Assembly: GCA_021781965.1 (NCBI GenBank)
Contig: JAJXVU010000017.1
Span: 1 to 45,617 of the forward strand
Origin: Pseudomonadota bacterium
GTDB taxonomy: Bacteria > Pseudomonadota > Gammaproteobacteria > UBA1113
Length of the DNA: 45,617 nucleotides
Direction of reading: 5' to 3'
Part shown: positions 16,768 to 25,456 of the stretch, piece by piece
Numbering within the stretch: the stretch's first letter is position 1
Layout of the letters: each line of letters begins with the position of its first letter
Made by a program: the position numbers and the translations under genes
The notes under the pieces: generated by a model
What the model was told of the DNA's origin: nothing
Databases searched by the model: none
Seen by the model: only the letters and a program-made list of their open reading frames with translations

Positions 16768-17508
16768 TTATAAAGCAATCTTAGACAATAGTTGTGGATC
16801 ATCTGAAAAAATACCCATTACTCCATTAGCAAACAATTCTTCAGCGCGTGCAACGCTATTCACTGTATACGCCAAAATACTATACTGGCTGTCGGTTAAA
16901 AGGTTTAAGCGTTTTGGATTTAAAATCTTTTCATTACAATGAATACTAGTGGCCTTTAAATGCAATGCCTTTTCTTTCCAATCCGTTTGCCAACTCGACA
17001 TTAAATAGCCTAAATTCACTTCAGGGGCATGTTCTCTGTACCATAATAAAGCATCTAACTCAAAACTCGACACTAAGATGGGAATACGATCTAAATAAGG
17101 CCCCATTATTTCCCAAGCACCTTCGGCCGTTGCTTCAGCATATACTGACAATGCGGGCTTAATTTCTATATTTACACCGCGGCCATATTGTAGCGCCAAT
17201 TCTAATAATGCTTCGAGTTTGGGTGCTGTCGCCTCTATTTTAGTATTTGCAAAATAAGCGCCTACATTATAGTTCTGTAAGGCATCATAGGTTAGGTTAT
17301 CGATGTCTGCGTGTAAGCGCGCAGTACGCCATAGGTCTCTATCGTGCAAGATCACGGGCACAGAATCTTCTGTTAATACTACATCGCATTCCACCCAGGC
17401 AGCACCCATTTCATAAGCCAGTTCAAATGCGGGCAAGGTATTTTCAGGGGCTAATAAATTAGCGCCTCGATGAGAAATAAGTATAGGTTTAGGCTGAAAG
17501 ATAATCAT
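16768..17508 (-). CDS. ugpQ: Glycerophosphodiester phosphodiesterase
   Basis: The enzyme hydrolyses glycerophosphodiesters from lipid head groups to glycerol 3-phosphate and an alcohol. The 246-residue product has the GDPD signature: HRGANLLAPENTLPAFELAYEMGAAWVECDVVLTEDSVPVILHDRDLWRT (residues ~13-62), covering the catalytic His pair (HRG and HD) and the metal-binding ENT and ECDV acids. INIEIKP-type strand NIEIKPAL and the C-terminal YTVNSVARAEELFANGVMGIFSDDP complete the barrel. No signal peptide, so it is cytoplasmic like UgpQ rather than periplasmic GlpQ. Its start overlaps the end of pncC by 20 bases. Downstream glpD would consume its product, giving a lipid-derived glycerol-phosphate route. 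Confidence 0.93.
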   Translation of the reverse strand: MIIFQPKPILISHRGANLLAPENTLPAFELAYEMGAAWVECDVVLTEDSVPVILHDRDLWRTARLHADIDNLTYDALQNYNVGAYFANTKIEATAPKLEALLELALQYGRGVNIEIKPALSVYAEATAEGAWEIMGPYLDRIPILVSSFELDALLWYREHAPEVNLGYLMSSWQTDWKEKALHLKATSIHCNEKILNPKRLNLLTDSQYSILAYTVNSVARAEELFANGVMGIFSDDPQLLSKIAL

Positions 17509-17971
17509 ATAATTGTCTTAAAGCAAATTCCACAGAAGCTTCTCGTACTGCTTGTCTATCCCCGGGAAAATGTTGAGTATAAGTTTGAACAGCCTTATCA
17601 CCACCCGCAATGGCGAAGCACACTGTGCCTACGGGTTTAGCTATACTGCCACCGCTAGGTCCAGCAATGCCGCTGACCGCTACACTGATGTGGGCATGAC
17701 TATGCTTTAAAGCACCTAGAGCCATTTCCATAACGACTGCACTACTCACAGCGCCCTGTTCAGTCAATGTATCCGCAGACACGCCTAACATTTCCATTTT
17801 GGCCTCATTGCTGTAAGTCACAAAACCGCGCTCAAACCATTGTGAGCTATCCGGTACCGCCGTTATCATTTGAGAAATATAACCGCCGGTGCAAGACTCT
17901 GCCGTGGCCAGCAGTAAATTGCGCTGTTGCAATAATTTCCCTAGCCTCTGTGATAACTCGTATAATGTCAT
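17489..17971 (-). CDS. pncC: Nicotinamide-nucleotide amidohydrolase (CinA C-terminal domain type)
   Basis: PncC deamidates nicotinamide mononucleotide to nicotinate mononucleotide in the NAD salvage cycle. The 160-residue product is a stand-alone CinA C-terminal domain with TAESCTGGYISQMITAVPDSSQWFERGFVTYSNEAKMEMLGV, the ISVAVSGIAGPSGGSIAKPVGTVCFA core and a normal C-terminus. The frame stays open further upstream to 18133, but that stretch has no family similarity and overlaps ampG. The ATG at 17971 has TAGGAGT about 10 bases upstream and gives the expected MTLYELSQRLGKLLQ start. It overlaps ugpQ by 20 bases. Confidence 0.93.
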   Translation of the reverse strand: MTLYELSQRLGKLLQQRNLLLATAESCTGGYISQMITAVPDSSQWFERGFVTYSNEAKMEMLGVSADTLTEQGAVSSAVVMEMALGALKHSHAHISVAVSGIAGPSGGSIAKPVGTVCFAIAGGDKAVQTYTQHFPGDRQAVREASVEFALRQLYDYLSA

Positions 17972-18044
17972 TTTGTTTAGATTACTCCTACCCATGCGCA
18001 AATCCATAATCATCCGCCTTGATTCTGGGCAGCTCACGAGCCCC

Positions 18045-19274
18045 CTACAACGCGGCGCTGGCATCCGCTCTAAAACATAGCATATTCTGGCTACGCCATA
18101 ACATATACAAACCGGGTACACAAATCGCTGCACTCACCCAATAAAAATTAGCCCATCCTAAATACTGTACTAATACACCTGAGGTTGAACCTACCAACAC
18201 TCGGCCTACAGAAGCAATCGCTGATAAACTGGCATATTGCATTGCTGTAAATTTGGGATTGCATAGACTCATTAAAAAAGCCACAAAAGCAGCGCCCGAC
18301 ATACCGCCACAGAAGTTTTCCGCAAAAATACACACGCCCGCTAAGATCATACTTTTGCCGACGATGGCCATTACTACAAATAAAATATTCGTAAATGCCG
18401 CCAAAACACCAAAAATCAGCATAGCGCGAAATAACCCTAAGCGCATCATCCATAACCCACCCGCTATACCGCCTAGAATAACAGCGCTTAAACCCACAAC
18501 TTTATTTAATAGGGCCACCTGCGTTAAAGTAAAATGCAAGCCGCGCAATAAAAATGGGGTGGTTAAGGATAAGGCATAGGCTTCACCCAATTTGTACAGC
18601 ACAATTACTGCAATCAGCCACCCAGCATTAGACCTTTTTAAAAAATCTTGTAACGGGCCCACGAAAGCATCGCGGAAAGTGGTAGGTTGTTTCAATACTG
18701 TTGGTTCAGGTGTGAAAAAGGTCAGCATGGAACAAGCCAAAAGAATCAATGCCATGATTCTGTAAGTATAACTCCAGCCTATGTAATCCGCCAATAATAA
18801 TGCCAACGCACCGGCAATCAATAAAGCAAAACGATATCCCGTCACATTCAACGCAGCACCCAATCCGCGCTCTTTAGGCGTTAAGATTTCGGTACGATAA
18901 GCGTCTATAGCAATATCTTGTGTGGCAGAGAAAAAAGCCAATAGTGCGCCTAAGCCCATCAATAAGCCTGCATTGTGTGCGGGGTGTAAATAAGACATTG
19001 TCCACAATACAGCAATTAAGCCAATTTGCATGGCAACGATCCAACTTTTACGTCGCCCTAAGGAAGATAAAGTTAAGCGATCCAATAAAGGCGCCCATAA
19101 CCATTTTAATACATAGGGTAAGCCGACTATATTTAGAAAGCCAAGGAGGATAATGCCCAAATTTTCTTCGGTAAACCAGGCTTGCAATGTACTGCTGCAT
19201 AAAGCTATGGGTAAACCAGAAGATAGACCCAATAGAATGACACTGTAATAGTGGGTACGGGCAGTAGACATCAT
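18045..19274 (-). CDS. ampG: AmpG-family muropeptide permease
   Basis: AmpG imports anhydro-muropeptides released from the cell wall for recycling. The 409-residue protein has about 12 membrane segments and the AmpG-type N-terminus: YYSVILLGLSSGLPIALCSSTLQAWFTEENL followed by IVGLPYVLKWLWAPLLDR, and SATQDIAIDAYRTEIL, which carries the conserved acidic residues of the family. It is shorter than E. coli AmpG (491) but matches the short form with no C-terminal extension. Close relatives include acetyl-CoA transporters, so the substrate is probable rather than certain. It lies upstream of pncC by 73 bases and downstream of mip on the same strand. Confidence 0.85.
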   Translation of the reverse strand: MMSTARTHYYSVILLGLSSGLPIALCSSTLQAWFTEENLGIILLGFLNIVGLPYVLKWLWAPLLDRLTLSSLGRRKSWIVAMQIGLIAVLWTMSYLHPAHNAGLLMGLGALLAFFSATQDIAIDAYRTEILTPKERGLGAALNVTGYRFALLIAGALALLLADYIGWSYTYRIMALILLACSMLTFFTPEPTVLKQPTTFRDAFVGPLQDFLKRSNAGWLIAVIVLYKLGEAYALSLTTPFLLRGLHFTLTQVALLNKVVGLSAVILGGIAGGLWMMRLGLFRAMLIFGVLAAFTNILFVVMAIVGKSMILAGVCIFAENFCGGMSGAAFVAFLMSLCNPKFTAMQYASLSAIASVGRVLVGSTSGVLVQYLGWANFYWVSAAICVPGLYMLWRSQNMLCFRADASAAL

Positions 19275-19304
19275 TTCTCCGTTGTTTTCAGCAGACCCAC
19301 AGGG

Positions 19305-19339
19305 TTTGTAGGGGCGCTTCCTTAGAGCGCCCCTACAAA
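19305..19339. terminator. Perfect 13-bp hairpin after the mip-like gene
   Basis: TTTGTAGGGGCGC (19305-19317) and GCGCCCCTACAAA (19327-19339) are perfect inverted arms around a 9-base loop. The hairpin stands 4 bases after the mip-like stop. On the minus strand no long T run follows, so termination would rely mainly on the stem; it could also protect the 3' end or be another small palindromic repeat. Confidence 0.55.
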
Positions 19340-19343
19340 AAAC

Positions 19344-20327
19344 CTAAGCCTTCTTAGCGGTTGCCGCCTTTTGGCTCACGGTAGCATTGGCCGCCTTAAC
19401 GTCAATTAAATGAATTTTAAAAATTAACGTTTGGTTAGGACCTATAGGACCACCTACTCCTTGTGCGCCATAAGCCAATTGTGATGGTACGTAAATTTCC
19501 CAAACATCACCAACTTTCATATGGGTCAAAGCTTCCTGCCAGCCAGGGATCACTTCGGATACTTTAAAGGTAACCGGTTGGCCTTGCTTATAGGAGCTAT
19601 CGAACACCGTGCCATCGATCAAACGTCCTTCATAATCTACTGTGACCGTATCATTGGCAGTAGGCATAGCCCCCGTACCAGTGGTTAAACTACGGTATTG
19701 CAGGCCATCGGGCATAACTTGTACACCTTGCTTGGTTTTATTGGCGGCTAAAAAAGCAGCCCCGTCTTTAGTATTCTTATCAGCCATAGCCTTTTGTTGA
19801 GCTTGCATTTGCTGACGGCTTTCCGCTTGCTTAGCGTACAGCACTTGTTTAAAGCTATCTATAGCCTGTTTCATTTGTGCGTCGGTTAACATGAATGGTC
19901 CGCCGGCCAAGCCATCGCTAATACCACGGGCAAACAATTGTGGGTTCATCGTTAAATTCTGCTCTTTCAGATTACGGCCCATGTCTGCGCCTAAGGTATA
20001 GCTGATTTTATCGTTATCGCTTGTTAGCGCACCTGGTGCGGCCGGTTTAGTAGCAGCCGATTTAGTTGCTGCAGGTTGTGCATTTTTTGCAGCGGGCGTG
20101 TTTGTAGTAACTACAGTTGTAGTCACTGCGGCCGGTGCAGATTGCATGTTATTGGTGGTAGCTGGTGCTGCGGGTTGTTGTACTGTGACGGATTGCATAG
20201 TTGTCGTAGCAGGCGCAGTATTGGTGGGTATGTTGTTTTCATTTTGTACAGAAGAAGTCGCCGGCGCAGCATATGCCATGCCACCCATTACACCGATTAT
20301 GACTAGTGCGAGTTGCGTGAGTTTCAT
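19344..20327 (-). CDS. mip: Mip/FkpA-like FKBP-type peptidyl-prolyl isomerase
   Basis: A 327-residue secreted isomerase. Residues 1-20 are a signal peptide (MKLTQLALVIIGVMGGMAYA, then APATSS). Residues ~21-104 are an unusual low-complexity Ala/Thr/Pro/Gln region. Residues ~105-205 are the FKBP N-terminal dimerisation domain and long helix (DKISYTLGADMGRNL ... KQAESRQQMQAQQKAMADKN). Residues ~215-312 are the catalytic FKBP domain (TVTVDYEGRLIDGTVFDSSYKQGQPVTF, VIPGWQEAL, IYVPSQLAYG, LIFKIHLIDV). The last two parts match Legionella Mip, a virulence-associated surface protein of ~233 residues, so the low-complexity region is an extra of about 80 residues. AAGGAAT precedes the ATG. A perfect hairpin lies just after the stop. 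Confidence 0.92.
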   Translation of the reverse strand: MKLTQLALVIIGVMGGMAYAAPATSSVQNENNIPTNTAPATTTMQSVTVQQPAAPATTNNMQSAPAAVTTTVVTTNTPAAKNAQPAATKSAATKPAAPGALTSDNDKISYTLGADMGRNLKEQNLTMNPQLFARGISDGLAGGPFMLTDAQMKQAIDSFKQVLYAKQAESRQQMQAQQKAMADKNTKDGAAFLAANKTKQGVQVMPDGLQYRSLTTGTGAMPTANDTVTVDYEGRLIDGTVFDSSYKQGQPVTFKVSEVIPGWQEALTHMKVGDVWEIYVPSQLAYGAQGVGGPIGPNQTLIFKIHLIDVKAANATVSQKAATAKKA

Positions 20328-20454
20328 TGTTTATTCCTTATTTGAGTTAAGTTAAACGGCCCCACCTTCTGCAATATTACACAGAGGGGCACATGTATTT
20401 ACACCACCCATTCTGCACTATTTTAAACAGCTTGTGAATCCCCTTTTACCATTA

Positions 20455-20482
20455 TTTTGATGTATACTTATGTTTTTATAAT
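20455..20482 (+). promoter_or_regulatory. Probable promoter of the leucine-degradation operon
   Basis: A perfect TATAAT at 20477-20482 lies 30 bases before the ivd start, with a weak TTTTGA (20455-20460) 16 bases upstream. AAAGGAG (20494-20500) gives the ribosome site. A second -10-like TATACT lies at 20463-20468. No regulator gene (such as liuR) is adjacent. Confidence 0.45.
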
Positions 20483-20511
20483 GACTCAAATCCAAAGGAG
20501 ATCTTCCGACC

Positions 20512-21672
20512 ATGCTCATCGGGCTAATACCGCCATTAACAGACGAATTGCGCATGATACTAGATACTGTCACGCAGTTTGCGCAAAATGAAATCGCTCC
20601 TAAGGCCGAAGAAATCGACCATAGTGGACATATTCCACAGGAACTATGGCGGAAAATGGGTGATTTAGGCCTATTGGGCTTAACGGCAGAGACTGAATAT
20701 GGTGGCAGTGCCATGGGCTATGCCGCTCATGTCATCGTTATGGAAGCGCTAAGCCGCGCCAGCGCCTCAGTGGGCTTAAGTTATGGCGCTCATTCCAATT
20801 TGTGTGTCAACCAAATCAGCTTAAACGCGACCCCCGAACAAAAAAAACGCTATTTGCCTAAACTCATCAGCGGCGAGCACATAGGCGCTTTAGCCATGAG
20901 TGAAACTGGCGCGGGCTCTGATGTCATGGCTATGCAACTGCGCGCTGAAAAAAAAGGCGATCATTATATTTTAAATGGCCATAAAATGTGGATCACCAAT
21001 GGTCCACAAGCCCACGTCTTTGTGGTTTATGCTAGAACCAATCCTGCTTTAGGCAAAAAAGGCATCACCGCTTTTATCATCGAAAAAAATTTTAAAGGTT
21101 TTAGCATCGCGCAAAAATTGGATAAATTAGGCATGCGCGGTTCTTCTACCTGTGAATTGGTCTTTAACGATTGCGAAGTCCCCGCAGAAAATATTTTAGG
21201 CGAGCTAGACCACGGTACAAAAGTATTGATGCGTGGCTTAGATTACGAGCGCGTCATATTGGCTGCAGGGCCAGTAGGCATCATGCAAGCGTGTATGGAT
21301 GTAGTGCTGCCCTACGTGCATCAACGCCAACAATTTAATAAAGCCATCGGCGAATTTCAATTGATGCAAGCCAAAGTGGCCGATATGTACAGCACCTTGA
21401 GTGCTTGCCGTATTTATTTATACGCTACTGCCGAAGCTTGTGATCGTAAAAAAATAAGTCGCAAAGATGCCGCCAGTGTCATCTTATACACTTCGGAGCG
21501 CGCCACACAAATGGCTTTACAGACCATTCAGTGTTTAGGTGGCAATGGTTATATCAATGAATTTCCTTGTGGACGTTTATTACGCGATGCCAAATTATAT
21601 GAAATCGGTGCGGGTACCTCGGAAATTCGTCGTATACTAATAGGGCGAGAATTATTTAAAGAACAGGAGTAA
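20512..21672 (+). CDS. liuA: Isovaleryl-CoA dehydrogenase
   Basis: This FAD enzyme oxidises isovaleryl-CoA to 3-methylcrotonyl-CoA, the first committed step of leucine breakdown after the branched-chain keto acid dehydrogenase. The 386-residue product is a complete acyl-CoA dehydrogenase with [37 protein letters not shown] and the terminal [32 protein letters not shown]. The [18 protein letters not shown] segment carries the catalytic Glu in the position typical of isovaleryl-CoA dehydrogenases rather than the C-terminal position used by short- and medium-chain enzymes. It is first of a six-gene operon, and the neighbours support the substrate. Confidence 0.95.
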   Translation: MLIGLIPPLTDELRMILDTVTQFAQNEIAPKAEEIDHSGHIPQELWRKMGDLGLLGLTAETEYGGSAMGYAAHVIVMEALSRASASVGLSYGAHSNLCVNQISLNATPEQKKRYLPKLISGEHIGALAMSETGAGSDVMAMQLRAEKKGDHYILNGHKMWITNGPQAHVFVVYARTNPALGKKGITAFIIEKNFKGFSIAQKLDKLGMRGSSTCELVFNDCEVPAENILGELDHGTKVLMRGLDYERVILAAGPVGIMQACMDVVLPYVHQRQQFNKAIGEFQLMQAKVADMYSTLSACRIYLYATAEACDRKKISRKDAASVILYTSERATQMALQTIQCLGGNGYINEFPCGRLLRDAKLYEIGAGTSEIRRILIGRELFKEQE

Positions 21673-21675
21673 AAA

Positions 21676-22869
21676 GTGAGTGTGATGGAAGATCCCGTTG
21701 TTATTGTGAGTGCTATGCGTACCCCCATAGGCAATTTTCAAGGTGAATTGTCTACCCTAAGCGCTTCCGATTTAGGCGCCGCGGCCATTCGCGCTGTCAT
21801 GAAAAACACCTCTTTAAAACAAGATGCCATAGACGAAGTGGTCATGGGTTGCGTATTACCCGCAGGACAAGGACAAGCACCCGCACGACAAGCAACGCTT
21901 AAAGCCGGGTTAGCACAAAGCACGCCAGCCACCACGGTTAATAAGATGTGTGGTTCCGGTATGAAAGCGATCATGCAAGTTTACGATGCTTTGGCCGCTA
22001 ACAGCATTAGCATCGGTATTGCGGGTGGCATGGAATCCATGTCATTAGCACCTTATCTATTGCCTAAAGCAAGACAAGGCTATTACATGGGACATCAAAA
22101 AGTAATCGATCACATGTTTTACGATGGCTTAGAAGATGCTTATTCCGTAGGAAAATTAATGGGTAATTTTGCTGAAAACACGGCTCAAAAATATGGTTTT
22201 GATAGAGAAAGCCAGGATGCGTTTGCTATTGAATCCATCCACCGCGCACAACAAGCGATGCAAAAGGGTTATTTTAAAGATGAAATAACACCCGTACGGT
22301 ATTCAGGTAAAAAGGGTGAAATCACCGTTACAGAAGACGAAGGTCCAGGCAAAGTCAACATCGCTAAAATTCCTACGTTAAAACCTGCTTTTGCTGCGGA
22401 TGGCACCGTGACTGCAGCCAATTCCAGCTCTATTTCCGATGGTGCCGCGGCACTTATTTTAATGCGTCAATCTACAGCCGATGCATTACACATAAAACCC
22501 TTGGCGCGCATCGTCGCACACGCCACGCACGCACACGAGCCAGAATGGTTTAGCACCGCGCCCGTAGAAGCTATTAATAAAGTTTTAAAGAAAGCGCACT
22601 GGTCTCCTACCGATGTAGATTTATTTGAAATCAATGAGGCTTTTGCTGTAGTCACCATGGTGGCGATGAAGCAGTTGCACATACCGCACGATAGAGTCAA
22701 TATTCACGGCGGCGCTTGTATTTTAGGGCATCCCATAGGCGCTTCAGGCGCTCGCATCATGGCCACCTTAATTCATGCCCTAAAAACCCATCAAAAAAAG
22801 CGTGGCGTAGCTAGTCTCTGTATAGGCGGCGGTGAAGCCACTGCCATGGCCGTGGAGTTATGTGTATGA
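21676..22869 (+). CDS. atoB: Acetyl-CoA C-acetyltransferase (thiolase)
   Basis: This biosynthetic-type thiolase splits or forms acetoacetyl-CoA. In this operon it would cleave acetoacetyl-CoA formed from the acetoacetate end product of leucine breakdown. The 397-residue protein keeps the three active-site motifs: [11 protein letters not shown] (nucleophilic Cys), [17 protein letters not shown] (His) and [14 protein letters not shown] (second Cys). The start is GTG at 21676, 6 bases after an AGGAG that overlaps the end of liuA; an ATG three codons on is the alternative. It overlaps liuB by 4 bases. Confidence 0.95.
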   Translation: MSVMEDPVVIVSAMRTPIGNFQGELSTLSASDLGAAAIRAVMKNTSLKQDAIDEVVMGCVLPAGQGQAPARQATLKAGLAQSTPATTVNKMCGSGMKAIMQVYDALAANSISIGIAGGMESMSLAPYLLPKARQGYYMGHQKVIDHMFYDGLEDAYSVGKLMGNFAENTAQKYGFDRESQDAFAIESIHRAQQAMQKGYFKDEITPVRYSGKKGEITVTEDEGPGKVNIAKIPTLKPAFAADGTVTAANSSSISDGAAALILMRQSTADALHIKPLARIVAHATHAHEPEWFSTAPVEAINKVLKKAHWSPTDVDLFEINEAFAVVTMVAMKQLHIPHDRVNIHGGACILGHPIGASGARIMATLIHALKTHQKKRGVASLCIGGGEATAMAVELCV

Positions 22870-24479
22870 GCAATATACTCACCACAAAATTAAATCCAAA
22901 GAGCGCGGACTTCAAACAAAATAGCTCGGCTATAGAGGCCTTGGTAGCTGACTTGCAAGATAAAATTCATACTATCAGTCTAGGCGGTGGCATTGCTGCC
23001 TTAGAAAAAATACGTGCTAAGGGTAAATTACCGGTGCGCGAGCGCATCGATACTTTGTTAGACGCAGGCAGCCCTTTTTTAGAATGCTCAGCTCTAGCGG
23101 CTCATGGCGTTTATGGTGAAATCGATGTGCCTGCAGCTGGTATCATTACTGGCATAGGTTTGGTATCGGGTCACGAATGCATGATCATCGCCAACGATCC
23201 ATCCGTAAAAGGTGGGACTTATTTTCCACTCACTGTTAAAAAACATTTACGTGCTCAAGAAATCGCCGAGCAAAACTATTTACCTTGTATTTATCTAGTC
23301 GATTCCGGCGGCGCTTTTTTACCGATGCAAGATGAAGTATTTCCAGATAAATTACACTTCGGTCGCATTTTTTACAATCAAGCGCGCATGTCCGCATTGG
23401 GTATTCCACAAATTGCCGTGGTGATGGGTTCTTGCACTGCAGGCGGTGCTTATGTACCCGCCATGGCGGATGAATCGATCATGGTAAAGAATCAAGCCAC
23501 CATTTTTCTGGCCGGACCTCCCTTGGTGAAAGCCGCTACCGGTGAAATCGTCACTGCAGAAGAATTGGGCGGTGCAGATGTGCATTGCAAAATTTCCGGT
23601 GTTGCTGATCATTACGCCAACGACGATCATCATGCTTTACAAATTGCCCGCTCTATTTTAAGCCATTACCCTAAAGTTAAAAAAATACCGTTTGCAATAC
23701 AAAAGCCTAAAGCGCCACGTTATGCCGGTGAAGAATTATATGGACTGATTCCCAGTGATAAGAAAAAACCGTTTGATGCGCGTGAAGTGATCGCGCGTAT
23801 TGTAGACGATTCGGCTTTAGATGAATTTAAACAGTTATATGGCACTACCCTCATTTGCGGTTTCGCGCATTTAAATGGTTACCCTGTGGGCATCGTTGCC
23901 AATAATGGCATACTCTTTGCCGAATCGGCCGACAAAGGCACACAATTCATTCAAATTTGTTGTCAACGTAAAATTCCGCTTGTCTTTTTACAAAACATCA
24001 ATGGCTTTATGGTAGGTAAAAAATACGAAACACAAGGCATTGCCAAAGCTGGTGCTAAAATGGTGACTGCGGTGAGTTGTGCATCCGTACCCAAATTCAC
24101 TGTCATCATCGGTGGTAGTTTTGGTGCAGGTAATTACGGCATGTGCGGCCGCGCTTTTAATCCACGCTTTTTATGGATGTGGCCCAATGCGCGTATTTCC
24201 GTCATGGGCGGTGAACAAGCGGCGAATGTGTTGGCGCAAGTGAAGAAAGATCAGCTAGAAGCTAAAGGGGGCGCTTTTTCAGAGGCAGAGGAAAATGCTT
24301 TAAAACAGCCGATTATGGAGCAATATGAAACAACGGGGCATCCTTATTATGCTACCGCCCGCTTATGGGATGATGGCGTGATTGATCCCAAAGACACACG
24401 CCGTGTATTGGCATTAGCTCTATCGGCTGCACTCAATGCGCCTATAGAGGACACTCATTTTGGTGTATTTAGGATGTAA
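22866..24479 (+). CDS. liuB: Methylcrotonoyl-CoA carboxylase, carboxyltransferase (beta) subunit
   Basis: LiuB transfers CO2 from carboxybiotin on LiuD to 3-methylcrotonyl-CoA, giving 3-methylglutaconyl-CoA. The 537-residue protein has the crotonase-like double carboxyltransferase fold: [60 protein letters not shown], the [16 protein letters not shown] oxyanion region, and C-terminal [39 protein letters not shown]. The [10 protein letters not shown] stretch is characteristic of MCC rather than propionyl-CoA carboxylase. The ATG at 22866 overlaps the thiolase stop as ATGA. It forms one enzyme with the liuD product two genes on. Confidence 0.96.
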   Translation: MSNILTTKLNPKSADFKQNSSAIEALVADLQDKIHTISLGGGIAALEKIRAKGKLPVRERIDTLLDAGSPFLECSALAAHGVYGEIDVPAAGIITGIGLVSGHECMIIANDPSVKGGTYFPLTVKKHLRAQEIAEQNYLPCIYLVDSGGAFLPMQDEVFPDKLHFGRIFYNQARMSALGIPQIAVVMGSCTAGGAYVPAMADESIMVKNQATIFLAGPPLVKAATGEIVTAEELGGADVHCKISGVADHYANDDHHALQIARSILSHYPKVKKIPFAIQKPKAPRYAGEELYGLIPSDKKKPFDAREVIARIVDDSALDEFKQLYGTTLICGFAHLNGYPVGIVANNGILFAESADKGTQFIQICCQRKIPLVFLQNINGFMVGKKYETQGIAKAGAKMVTAVSCASVPKFTVIIGGSFGAGNYGMCGRAFNPRFLWMWPNARISVMGGEQAANVLAQVKKDQLEAKGGAFSEAEENALKQPIMEQYETTGHPYYATARLWDDGVIDPKDTRRVLALALSAALNAPIEDTHFGVFRM

Positions 24480-24480
24480 T

Positions 24481-25263
24481 ATGATGAACACTATTTCATT
24501 GGCTATAGAACACAACGTCGCTACCATCACTTTAAATCGCCCCGATGTGCGACATGCTTTTAATGATGTGATGATCTCTGAATTATTAACGGCCTTAATC
24601 ACCGTTGAGGCAGATGATAACATCCGTGTATTGGTGTTGCGATCCCTTGGTCCCGTTTTTTGTGCGGGTGCTGATCTCACCTGGATGCAAAAAATGTTGA
24701 AGTATAACCTAGCCGAAAATGAAGTCGATGCCTCGCAATTAGCACAATTAATGTATAGCTTATATACTTTGAATAAACCTACAATCGCTTTAGTACAAGG
24801 CCATGCTTATGGTGGCGGTGTGGGGTTAATTGCTTGTTGCGATATCGCCATTGCCTGCGACAAGGCGCAATTTTGTTTTTCTGAAGTTAAATTGGGTTTA
24901 TGTCCATCGGTAATCAGCCCTTATGTAATCCGCGCTATAGGCCTAAGACAAACGCAACGGTATTTTTTAACGGCCGAAAACTTCAATGCAGAAACTGCAT
25001 TAGGCTTAGGTCTAATCCATACCTGTGTAAACGATGAAGCAGCACTCAACACACAGGCTGAAATTATTATCAAGCAATTACTCAAAAATGGTCCTAAAGC
25101 TTTGACCAATACTAAAAGATTATTGCAGCACAACGTGCCTTTGTCTACAGAATTAGTCAACTACACTATAACGGATATTGCCCAATTGCGTATTTCTGCT
25201 GAAGGTCAAGAAGGTATTAAAGCTTTTTTAGAGCAAACGCCGCCGGATTGGTTAAAATCTTAG
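24481..25263 (+). CDS. liuC: Methylglutaconyl-CoA hydratase (enoyl-CoA hydratase family)
   Basis: LiuC adds water to 3-methylglutaconyl-CoA to make HMG-CoA. The ~260-residue product is an ordinary crotonase: NRPDVRHAFNDVMISELLTAL near the N-terminus, PVFCAGADLTWMQKM for the first oxyanion-hole region, and VQGHAYGGGVGLIACCDIAIACDKAQFCFSEVKLGLCPSVISPYVIRAIG with the catalytic acidic position. The sequence alone would only say enoyl-CoA hydratase; the operon gives the specific role. An in-frame ATG occurs upstream at 24460 inside liuB, but AGGA at 24471 and family length favour 24481 (a second ATG follows directly). Confidence 0.92.
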   Translation: MMNTISLAIEHNVATITLNRPDVRHAFNDVMISELLTALITVEADDNIRVLVLRSLGPVFCAGADLTWMQKMLKYNLAENEVDASQLAQLMYSLYTLNKPTIALVQGHAYGGGVGLIACCDIAIACDKAQFCFSEVKLGLCPSVISPYVIRAIGLRQTQRYFLTAENFNAETALGLGLIHTCVNDEAALNTQAEIIIKQLLKNGPKALTNTKRLLQHNVPLSTELVNYTITDIAQLRISAEGQEGIKAFLEQTPPDWLKS

Positions 25264-25300
25264 GAAAATACTATGCATTTAATTATTCTCCTCATCACAC

Positions 25301-25434
25301 CTACAGCAAAGCCCAGATTTGGATGCAGGTTGCACGCAATATTGAGGGGAAAAAGCGGAGTTTATATGGGCATAAATGAGCATTTTTCACATCGATATTG
25401 CGTGCAAGATGCGCCAAATATGCGCTTTTATAGT
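25301..25434. repeat. Long imperfect palindrome between liuC and liuD
   Basis: The stretch is self-complementary about a centre near 25368. The perfect core arms are TTGCACGCAATAT (25330-25342) and ATATTGCGTGCAA (25395-25407). Pairing extends outward (GCCCAGATTTGGATGC against GCGCCAAATATGCGC) and inward (GAGGGGAAAAAGC against GCATTTTTCACATC), ending in a TTTAT-ATGGGC-ATAAA tip. It separates two genes of one operon and could be an mRNA-processing or attenuation structure, or a mobile palindromic element of its own family. Confidence 0.7.
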
Positions 25435-25456
25435 AAAAAAACACGGGAAGTTAACT

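Noticed and set aside
17972..18133. Longer pncC start at 18133
   Set aside because: The 54 extra residues have no CinA-family match and would overlap the 3' end of ampG, while the ATG at 17971 has a good ribosome site.
25376..25456. Longer liuD start at 25376
   Set aside because: The added residues come from the palindromic repeat; the biotin carboxylase family begins at FKKILIANRGEIA, matching ATG 25457.
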